Assembly: GCA_016714565.1 (NCBI GenBank)
Contig: JADKDM010000037.1
Span: 124,001-188,000 of the forward strand
Length of the DNA stretch: 64,000 nucleotides
Direction of reading: 5' to 3'
DNA from: Candidatus Villigracilis propinquus
GTDB lineage: Bacteria; Chloroflexota; Anaerolineae; Anaerolineales; Villigracilaceae
In this document: positions 50,209-57,072 of the stretch, in pieces
Layout: each line of letters begins with the position of its first letter
Position numbering within the stretch: position 1 is the first letter of the stretch
The notes under the pieces: model-generated
Told to the model about the DNA's origin: nothing
Databases searched by the model: none
Seen by the model: only the letters and a program-made list of their open reading frames with translations
Translations under genes and position numbers: made by a program

Positions 50209-51687
50209 ATGCGACCAAAGCTTACTCTGTTAAACGACGAGATCATCGCCCGTATTCTGGCCGAAGCCTATGAATTGCTTCTCAAACCCGGCATCAAGGT
50301 TCAAAACGAAGAAGCGCGGGAACTGCTTGCTCAGGCGGGTGTACCCATTGACCCTGAAACTCATGTCGCCCAAATTCCCGCATCGCTCGTCCAAAAAGCG
50401 CTGGAGAGCGTGCCGCGCGAATTTTATCTTTACGATTATGACGGCAAGCCCACTGTCCATTACGGCGGAGACTCTGTCCACTTTGACCCGGGTTCATCGG
50501 GCATTACCATGCTCAACCCCGAAACACTGGAGCATGAAACTACTGAAACCGAACACCTCATCCGCCTGATCAAGGTCGCGGAACAATTGCCGCAATACGA
50601 CGCGCAATCCACCGCAGTCATTTGTCATGACGTCCCCAAAGAGATTCAAGATTCGTACCGCCTGTATCTTGCACTGCTTTATTCAAAGAAACCGATCGTC
50701 ACCGGCGCATTCACCAACAAGACCGTGCAGGAAATGATCGACATGCTCGCTCTCTTTGCAGGCAGCAAGGAAGCTGCCCGCGAAAAACCTCGCGCCATCT
50801 TCGACGTCTGCCCGGCGCCGCCATTGATCTGGTCAAACTTCGGCGCAGGAAATTTGATCGCCCTCGCGCGCGCAGGTGTTCCAGCGGAGATCGTCTCCGT
50901 CCCGTTATCGGGAGCGGCCGCACCGGTGACCATGCTCGGCACGGTCACCCAGCACACAGCGGAGTGCTTTGCGGGGATCGTCATCCACCAGCTTGCTCAC
51001 CCGGGCTCACCCATTGTTTGGGGCGGCGCGGCAGCCATCTTCGACATGCGCAAAGGTGCAACTCCCATGGGCGCAGTTGAAACTGCCATGCTCGATTGCT
51101 CGTACGCGCAGGTTGCAAAAACGCTCAACATGCCCACGCACACGTATCTGGGTGCAACTGATTCAAAACTTGTCGATGCGCAAGCCGGACTCGAAAGCGG
51201 CATCTCTGCCATGGTCGGCGCGTTGAGCGGCATCAACATGATCTCCGGCTCCGGCATGTTGGATTTCCTCGCCTGCCACAGCGCGGAAAAACTCGTGCTC
51301 GACGCCGAAGGCATTGCCATGGCAAAGCGCATGATCGGCGGCGTGCAAGTCCACACCGACACCCTCGCCACCGGATTCTACGACCACAACATCAACTTCA
51401 AAGGCGGCGACTTCCTCAAGCAGAAAGCCACGATGCAGCTTTTTCAAAAGGAACAGCATTTGCCCAGCAGCGTCATTGACCGTGACTCGACCCGCGCATG
51501 GAAAGCCGCCGGAAGTTTGGATGCCTTCGGCCGATGCAAACTCCGTGTGACGGAATTGCTCGCCTCATACCGCCGCCCTGAAATTGATCCTGCCAAAGAG
51601 GCAGCGCTCTACGCTTATGTTTTGGACCTCGCCAAAAAGTGCGGTCTCGAAACGCTGCCCAAACTGGAAGATTATCAACCCGCATGA
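50209..51687 (+). CDS. MttB-superfamily methyltransferase (non-pyrrolysine), copy 2
   Basis: A 492-residue paralogue of the same superfamily, clearly diverged from copy 1: begins LNDEIIARILAEAYELLLKPGIKVQNEEA, with DPGSSGITMLNPETLE, FDVCPAPPLIW, SVPLSGAAAPVTMLGTVTQHTAE and GSGMLDFLACHSAEKLVLDAE. There is no in-frame amber codon. Differences in the barrel loops suggest a different substrate from copy 1. The stop overlaps the S9 peptidase start (ATGA), so the two are coupled. RBS GAGG precedes the ATG. Confidence 0.92.
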   Translation: MRPKLTLLNDEIIARILAEAYELLLKPGIKVQNEEARELLAQAGVPIDPETHVAQIPASLVQKALESVPREFYLYDYDGKPTVHYGGDSVHFDPGSSGITMLNPETLEHETTETEHLIRLIKVAEQLPQYDAQSTAVICHDVPKEIQDSYRLYLALLYSKKPIVTGAFTNKTVQEMIDMLALFAGSKEAAREKPRAIFDVCPAPPLIWSNFGAGNLIALARAGVPAEIVSVPLSGAAAPVTMLGTVTQHTAECFAGIVIHQLAHPGSPIVWGGAAAIFDMRKGATPMGAVETAMLDCSYAQVAKTLNMPTHTYLGATDSKLVDAQAGLESGISAMVGALSGINMISGSGMLDFLACHSAEKLVLDAEGIAMAKRMIGGVQVHTDTLATGFYDHNINFKGGDFLKQKATMQLFQKEQHLPSSVIDRDSTRAWKAAGSLDAFGRCKLRVTELLASYRRPEIDPAKEAALYAYVLDLAKKCGLETLPKLEDYQPA

Positions 51688-53564
51688 CGATTCTCGATCT
51701 CGCCCAACTTTTACGCGTCCCTCATGTGGATAGCAGCCTGCGCTTCGACATCTCACCCGACGGGCAGAGAATTGTGTTTTCATGGAACAAGACAGGCAAA
51801 TGGGAGTTATGGCAAATGTCATTGCAAGGGAAAACTTTTGCCACGACCCAATTACCGCACACCAGTGCAGGGGAACAATCCCCTGCTGAATTGGAGATTG
51901 CTTCGTCGGAAAATCACCTCCTCGCAATGACGGCAGGTATTGAAGGAGCAAAGTTCTCCCCGATTCATTCTCCTGATGGCTCTCGCCTCCTCTACGCGGT
52001 GGACCCTGACGGCAGCGAATCGCATCACATCTATGTTTATGATTTCGAAACAAACACCCACACCGACCTGACGCCCCGTATTGCCTACGCGCATCAGCCA
52101 AATTTCTCGTGGTCGCCGGATGGCAAAATGCTGGCGGTGATCTCTGATATCCACGGGCAATTCGCGCTGCATCTGCTCCCCACGGACGGATCACCCGGGC
52201 GCTTGTTGAAAAATGTTTTCCGGCCCGCATGGGATGCAAAGTGGTCTCCTGACGGACAATGGATCGCGCTGGAAGCAGAATCCACGGGCAGTGATAGGAG
52301 CATCTACGTGATACCGATCAACCGTCCACGAAAAGGCGTGCGGGTTCACGCAGTACAACTACAAGTCAACGGGCAGCTGCTGAATGCACAGCAGCCTGCA
52401 TGGTCACCCGATTCAAAATCGCTGGCGTTCTCTGCAGAGAATGGAGAGTGGCACGACATTGGCATCTTCGATGTTGAAACGAGCGAGATCACCTGGGTCA
52501 ACGAGTCTGTTGGGGATGATATGCAGCCTGCGTGGTCGCGGAGCGGGGAAATTGTCGGGTGGGTACATGCTGAAGGTGCAGTCACCAGTTTTCAGTTTAA
52601 GAAAAGAGGCGATGCCATTCAGCAGATCCAAGTTGGGGCGGGAGTCCATTATTGGCCGCAGTTCGCTGCCGAGGATGTTGTCATTCTTTATGAAGATACA
52701 AGCCACCCGTGCGATCTGTGGAAGATGAATTTGGATGACGGCTCGGTGGAACAATTGACAAATTCATTGCCTGACGAATTGAAGCAAGCCGAGTTTGTTC
52801 AACCTGAGGAAGTTTGGTATGCGGGAAAAGACGGAATACAAATTCCAGCGTTGTTGTATCGGGCAAAAGACAGCAAGCGCGCGGTGATCAATATTCACGG
52901 CGGGCCGAATTGGATGTTTCAATTTAATTGGGTTCCGATCATGAGCCACATGGCTTCACGCGGGTGGACGGTGCTTGCGCCAAATTACCGCGGCTCAACC
53001 GGTTACGGAAAAAAATGGCAGAACGCGAGCCGCTTTGATCTGGGCGGCGTGGACAATGACGACTGCGCTGCAGGCGTAAACTATTTAATTGAGAACGGGC
53101 TGGCAGATAAAGACAAGATCGGCATTTCAGGAAGAAGTCACGGCGGGTATTTGACGATGACCTGCCTGACGGGGTATCCGGATCTATTTGCGGTGGGTTC
53201 TGCGGTTGTGCCATTCCTGAATTGGATCAAGTCTCAAAAAACATCACGCGAAAACTTGCAGCATTGGAACATCGAAAACATGGGCGATCCGGAAGACAAC
53301 CATCAACTATGGATGGAACGCTCTCCATATTTTTATCTGGACAAGATCAACGCGCCAGTGCAATTGACCTGCGGCGCAAATGATTCGCGCTGCCCTGCCT
53401 CCGAAGCGATCGATGCGCATGATAAACTGGTGGAATTAGGCAAAGACGTTGAACTGCTTTTATACAAAGGGGAAGGACACGTATTTATGAATGTTGAGAA
53501 TGTGATCGACTCGGAAGTGAAACGCGTGGAGTTTTTGGCGAAGGTGTTGGAAAAGCAGGCTTGA
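51684..53564 (+). CDS. S9-family (prolyl oligopeptidase/acylaminoacyl) peptidase
   Basis: A 626-residue cytoplasmic enzyme. Residues 20-370 form a beta-propeller with repeated (W)SPDG motifs; the C-terminal alpha/beta-hydrolase has Ser484 in GISGRSHGGYL, Asp567 in GANDSRC and His599 in GEGHVFMN. The family removes acyl-amino acids or dipeptides. It overlaps mttB copy 2 by four bases and may release an N-methylated product from a peptide or ester. Residues 58-83 are encoded by a palindromic repeat inserted in frame. Confidence 0.9.
   Translation: MTILDLAQLLRVPHVDSSLRFDISPDGQRIVFSWNKTGKWELWQMSLQGKTFATTQLPHTSAGEQSPAELEIASSENHLLAMTAGIEGAKFSPIHSPDGSRLLYAVDPDGSESHHIYVYDFETNTHTDLTPRIAYAHQPNFSWSPDGKMLAVISDIHGQFALHLLPTDGSPGRLLKNVFRPAWDAKWSPDGQWIALEAESTGSDRSIYVIPINRPRKGVRVHAVQLQVNGQLLNAQQPAWSPDSKSLAFSAENGEWHDIGIFDVETSEITWVNESVGDDMQPAWSRSGEIVGWVHAEGAVTSFQFKKRGDAIQQIQVGAGVHYWPQFAAEDVVILYEDTSHPCDLWKMNLDDGSVEQLTNSLPDELKQAEFVQPEEVWYAGKDGIQIPALLYRAKDSKRAVINIHGGPNWMFQFNWVPIMSHMASRGWTVLAPNYRGSTGYGKKWQNASRFDLGGVDNDDCAAGVNYLIENGLADKDKIGISGRSHGGYLTMTCLTGYPDLFAVGSAVVPFLNWIKSQKTSRENLQHWNIENMGDPEDNHQLWMERSPYFYLDKINAPVQLTCGANDSRCPASEAIDAHDKLVELGKDVELLLYKGEGHVFMNVENVIDSEVKRVEFLAKVLEKQA
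51856..51932. repeat. GAGATTGCTTCG-family repeat inserted in frame in the S9 gene
   Basis: About 77 bases containing CCAGTGCAGGGGAACAATC, GAGATTGCTTCG and the end CCTCGCAATGACG. It is translated as residues 58-83 of the peptidase, between propeller strands, without breaking the frame. It resembles the coding palindromic elements of Rickettsia in behaviour, not in sequence. Confidence 0.85.
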
Positions 53565-53584
53565 AGTTGATAGAATTGGGGGAA

Positions 53585-53624
53585 GGTAGATTGGTAGTCG
53601 CGTAAACAGGTAGTTCGTAGACCT
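53585..53624. repeat. Period-8 short tandem array
   Basis: Units GGTAGATT, GGTAGTCG, CGTAAACA, GGTAGTTC and GTAGACCT share a GTA core. It lies between the S9 and M20 genes of the methyltransferase group. Confidence 0.6.
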
Positions 53625-53700
53625 GACTCTCTCAGGAAACAGCCGGACAGAGCGGTGAGTGGATGTGATTTTAAAAAAATAGAAATGCGAGGATAAGAGT

Positions 53701-54858
53701 ATGCTCAAACAGGCACATGCAATTACAGAAGAACTGATCGAATGGCGTCGCGATTTTCACATGCACCCCGAGACGGGGTTTGACGTCCAGCGCACTGCGG
53801 GGATCGTGGCGGATGAACTCGAAAAGATGGGCTATCGCGTCAAACGCGGCGTTGGGAAGACGGGCGTCGTTGCAGATATTGGCGAAGGCGGCAAGATGGT
53901 CGCCATCCGCGCGGACATGGATGCGCTGCCTTTGCAGGAATTGAATGATACGGAATTCAAATCCACTGTGGAGAATAAAATGCACGCCTGCGGACATGAC
54001 TCTCACACAGCCATGGCTCTTGGCGCGGCGCAGATCCTAGCCAAAGAAAATTTGAACGGGCGCATTCGTTTTCTCTTTCAGCCATCTGAAGAGGCTGCGG
54101 ATGAAGAAGGCAAGAGCGGCGCGGTACGCATGTCAGAAGAAGGGGCAATGGAAGGCGTGGACTATGTCATTGCTCAGCACGTTGACCCGACCCAGCCTGT
54201 CGGCACGATCGCGATCAACCCGGGGCCAAGTTCCGGCGGCGTGGATTCGTGGTTTGCCACCATTCAGGGCAAAGGCGGGCATGGAGCATATCCGCACACA
54301 ACGGTCGACCCGTTCTTCCTTCTCGCGCACGTGATCATTGCATTGAACGGAATCGTCTCCCGCAGGCTGGATCCGTTCGCACCTGCTGTCGTCAGCATCG
54401 GTTCCATCAACGGCGGCTTTACCGAGAACGTGATCCCGGACAGCATCAAACTGACGGGAACCATCCGCTTCACCGACCCTGCAACCCAAAAACAGATCCA
54501 CGAAGAAATGAAGCGCGCGTTTGAAGTTGCCAAAGCGCTTGGCGGCGATTATGGTCTCAAGATCGAAATTGGTGCGCCTCCCATGATCAACGATGAATAC
54601 GTCTCCAAGGTAATGGCGGATGCGGGCAGCGATCTGCTGGGCGCAGAAAACGTGCAGGAAATGCACAAAACTCTCGGCGCTGAAGATTTCGGCGCATTCA
54701 TGGAACTCGCTCCCGGCGCCATGTACACCATCGGCGTGCAAAAGAAGGGCCATGAGGATTACCTGCTCCACCATCCCAAGTTCGATCTGGATGAACGCGC
54801 GCTGCCAATTGGCGCAGCGATGCTGGCGGAGACTGCAAAGAGGTTTTTGAAAAAATAA
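53701..54858 (+). CDS. M20D-family amidohydrolase, second copy
   Basis: A 385-residue M20 amidohydrolase: RRDFHMHPETGFDV, IRADMDALPL, MHACGHDSHTAM (metal site), QPSEEAADEEGKSG and GKGGHGAYPHT. Similar in plan to the copy at 8.1 kb, with different loops. GAGGATAAG precedes the ATG. It may hydrolyse an N-acyl amino acid conjugate feeding the methyltransferases. A GGTCGAGTAGGG-type repeat follows the stop and leads to the methyl-THF gene. Confidence 0.9.
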   Translation: MLKQAHAITEELIEWRRDFHMHPETGFDVQRTAGIVADELEKMGYRVKRGVGKTGVVADIGEGGKMVAIRADMDALPLQELNDTEFKSTVENKMHACGHDSHTAMALGAAQILAKENLNGRIRFLFQPSEEAADEEGKSGAVRMSEEGAMEGVDYVIAQHVDPTQPVGTIAINPGPSSGGVDSWFATIQGKGGHGAYPHTTVDPFFLLAHVIIALNGIVSRRLDPFAPAVVSIGSINGGFTENVIPDSIKLTGTIRFTDPATQKQIHEEMKRAFEVAKALGGDYGLKIEIGAPPMINDEYVSKVMADAGSDLLGAENVQEMHKTLGAEDFGAFMELAPGAMYTIGVQKKGHEDYLLHHPKFDLDERALPIGAAMLAETAKRFLKK

Positions 54859-54861
54859 AGT

Positions 54862-54905
54862 GGTCTCGATATGGGCGGGACAAACACCCGCCCTACTCGA
54901 CCGCC
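54862..54905. repeat. GGTC...GGGCGGG hairpin repeat (copy 1)
   Basis: GGTCTCGATATGGGCGGG pairs imperfectly with CCCGCCCTACTCGACC. The right arm recurs at 63565-63603 inside the GT-C gene. An ORF start within this element would be wrong for the next gene. Confidence 0.65.
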
Positions 54906-54928
54906 GAATACAACAAAACGGAGGGCAC

Positions 54929-55801
54929 GTGCATACCATACTCAAATCGAACAGCAAGGAAGTGATCATCGGTATTGACAAACCGTTTGTGATGATCGGA
55001 GAGAAGATCAACCCAACGGGCATCAAAAAATTGGGGCAAGCATTGGTGGACAAAAATATGGAATATGTCCAATACCTTGCCAAGCGTCAGGTGGACTGGG
55101 GCGCTGACGTGTTGGATGTGAACGTCGGTCACCCGCAAATTGATGAGGCCGAGATCATCCCGATGGTTGTTGAGGCGATCAAGTCTGTTGTGGATGTGCC
55201 GCTGTGCATTGACTCGAATGAACCGAAGATCCTCGAAGCCGGGCTGAGAGTTGCGCCGGGCAAGCCGCTCGTGAACTCTGTCAACGGGGAGGAAAAGCAA
55301 TTGGCGAGTGTCCTGCCGATCGTTAAAGATAGAGGCGCAGCAGTCATCGGCTTGACGATCGGCGATGAAGGAATCCCTGCCACGCCGGAGGGACGTCTCG
55401 CGGCGGCAGGTAAGATCATTGAACGGGCCGTCAAAATGGGAATCCCGATCGAAGACATTATTATTGATCCGCTGGTGATGACGGTTGGACATAATAGTTC
55501 TGCCGCATTGGTGACGTTGAAAACCATTGAGCTTATCCGCAAGGAATATGGCGTGAACATGAGCCTCGGCGCAAGCAATGTTTCGTTTGGTCTACCAGAC
55601 CGCCACTCAGTCAACGCTTCGCTGCTTTCGCTTGCCATGCAGGCCGGCGCGACCTGCTCCATCACCGACCCGATCAAATTGGGTAGTGCCATCCGCGCTA
55701 CGGACCTTTTATTAGGCAAAGATGCGAATTCGATGCGCTACTTGAAATATTTCCGCGCGACGGAGAAATTACGAGAAGCAGAAGCAGCCGCTAAGGCGTA
55801 A
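54929..55801 (+). CDS. Methyltetrahydrofolate:corrinoid methyltransferase (pterin-binding, MtqA/AcsE-like)
   Basis: A 290-residue pterin-binding TIM barrel: FVMIGEKINPTGIKKL, DWGADVLDVNVGHPQIDEAEI, VPLCIDSNEPKILEAGL, LVNSVNGEEKQL and SLGASNVSFGLPDR. Homologues move methyl groups between corrinoid proteins and tetrahydrofolate. It closes the pathway: MttB-type enzyme to corrinoid protein to THF. The start is a GTG (reads HTILKSNSKE after it) with GGAGGG just before; the longer open frame begins inside a repeat. A hairpin with a T-rich tail follows. Confidence 0.92.
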   Translation: MHTILKSNSKEVIIGIDKPFVMIGEKINPTGIKKLGQALVDKNMEYVQYLAKRQVDWGADVLDVNVGHPQIDEAEIIPMVVEAIKSVVDVPLCIDSNEPKILEAGLRVAPGKPLVNSVNGEEKQLASVLPIVKDRGAAVIGLTIGDEGIPATPEGRLAAAGKIIERAVKMGIPIEDIIIDPLVMTVGHNSSAALVTLKTIELIRKEYGVNMSLGASNVSFGLPDRHSVNASLLSLAMQAGATCSITDPIKLGSAIRATDLLLGKDANSMRYLKYFRATEKLREAEAAAKA

Positions 55802-55812
55802 AGCAAGTGCGC

Positions 55813-55844
55813 GAAAAAGTAAATAAGTAGGCAAGTAAACAAGT
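55813..55844. repeat. Period-8 short tandem array
   Basis: Units AAGTAAAT, AAGTAGGC, AAGTAAAC and AAGTGACA, the clearest octamer array in the window, just before the terminator. Confidence 0.75.
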
Positions 55845-55845
55845 G

Positions 55846-55880
55846 ACAGGAGGCGGTAATAAACCGGCTCCTGTTGTTTT
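55846..55880 (+). terminator. Terminator of the methyltransferase operon
   Basis: ACAGGAGGCGGT and ACCGGCTCCTGT pair with one mismatch around a 5-base loop, followed by TGTTTTC. It separates the operon from the hydrolase gene. Confidence 0.7.
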
Positions 55881-55925
55881 CTTAATAGATATAGTTTACC
55901 GATATTCTTTCAAGGAAAGCGAAAC

Positions 55926-57002
55926 ATGAAGAAAACCTTATTGGTGATTTTGGCTGGAATACTATTTGTTACAGCGTGTACCGCTCAGGCCGCTCTGCCT
56001 GCTGACGCGCAAGCCATAATCGAACCTACGATCACTGCATCCAGCACGAGCACGTTCGTCCCCACAGCCACGCTCACATCAACACCTGCACCCACTGCAA
56101 CGCCTGTCCCCCACCCGATGAGCATCATTGCACTGCGGAATGGAGAATATCCCGGCAGTGAGATCACCATCGTCAAAGAGCTGGATCGCGGGTACAACTA
56201 CCGCCGATATTATTCTTATTACTTATCTGAGGGGTTGAAAATTTATGCCCTGCTTACCATTCCCGAAGGCACAGCGCCTGAGGGCGGCTGGCCTGCCATC
56301 GTTTTTAATCACGGGTACATCCCGCCTGATGTGTACCGCACAACGGAAAGATATGTCCATTATGTGGATGAGATCGCCAAATCTGGCTATGTTGTTTTCC
56401 GCATTGATTATCGCGGACACGACGCCTCCGAAGGCGATGCATCTGGTGCGTATGGCAACCCCGGCTATCAGATCGATGTGCTCAATGCCGTTTCGTCCAT
56501 CAAAACTCTACCGGATGTGAACCCCGAAAAGATCGGCATGTGGGGACATTCAATGGGCGGCTATCTCACTTTGCGTGCGATGGTCATTTCGCAGGATATA
56601 AAAGTCGGCGTTATTTGGGCGGGCGTAGTCGCATCCTACCCTGATCTGCTTTATAACTGGCGGCGGACAGGTTCATTCACCCCATCGCCAAGCTCAAGCG
56701 GGCGTGGGTGGCGCAGTGGATGGTTGGAACAGTATGGCACGCCTGAAGAGAATCCCGTCTTTTGGGATTCGGTCTCTGCGAATTCATATCTCGCGGATCT
56801 TTCCGGGCCGATACAGTTGCACCACGGAACTGAAGATGAAGACGTCCCTTTGGATTTTTCCATCCGCCTTGCAGAGCAGGCACGCGCGGCAAGGCAACTG
56901 GCAGACTTATACACCTATGAAGGGGACAATCACAACATTGCCACAAATTTTTATACAGCGATGGGAAGAACAATTGAGTTCTTTGATTTTATTTTGAAGT
57001 AA
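55926..57002 (+). CDS. Alpha/beta-hydrolase lipoprotein (prolyl-oligopeptidase-like)
   Basis: A 358-residue lipoprotein (lipobox VTAC) with a Thr/Pro-rich stalk (residues 35-62) and a serine hydrolase domain. The nucleophile is in GMWGHSMGGYLTL, Asp in GTEDEDVPLD and His in GDNHNIATN. It fits the acyl-peptidase/esterase group (dienelactone-hydrolase-like cap). A short Ser/Pro/Gly loop (SFTPSPSSSGRGWRSG) interrupts the domain and is likely natural. It acts outside the membrane. A bidirectional terminator follows. Confidence 0.88.
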   Translation: MKKTLLVILAGILFVTACTAQAALPADAQAIIEPTITASSTSTFVPTATLTSTPAPTATPVPHPMSIIALRNGEYPGSEITIVKELDRGYNYRRYYSYYLSEGLKIYALLTIPEGTAPEGGWPAIVFNHGYIPPDVYRTTERYVHYVDEIAKSGYVVFRIDYRGHDASEGDASGAYGNPGYQIDVLNAVSSIKTLPDVNPEKIGMWGHSMGGYLTLRAMVISQDIKVGVIWAGVVASYPDLLYNWRRTGSFTPSPSSSGRGWRSGWLEQYGTPEENPVFWDSVSANSYLADLSGPIQLHHGTEDEDVPLDFSIRLAEQARAARQLADLYTYEGDNHNIATNFYTAMGRTIEFFDFILK

Positions 57003-57033
57003 ATAATCAGTCTTGCAACTTCGCTTACAAATT

Positions 57034-57070
57034 AAAAAGCGCCCGTCAAGTACTTGACGGGCGCTTTTTT
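57034..57070. terminator. Bidirectional terminator between convergent genes
   Basis: A 36-base perfect palindrome (half AAAAAGCGCCCGTCAAGT) with A-run on one side and T-run on the other, 32 bases after the hydrolase stop and 3 bases before the antiporter stop. Confidence 0.93.
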
Positions 57071-57072
57071 GA

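Noticed and set aside
48607..51687. Pyrrolysine (amber) coding in the MttB-like genes
   Set aside because: Both frames are complete with no internal TAG, and no pyl genes are in the window.
54860..54928. Upstream start of the methyl-THF methyltransferase
   Set aside because: This part is a dispersed repeat; the GTG at 54929 has a ribosome site and matches family starts.
56670..56720. Possible repeat insertion in the alpha/beta-hydrolase (Ser/Pro/Gly loop)
   Set aside because: The DNA shares no core with the repeat families here, and such loops are common in this fold.
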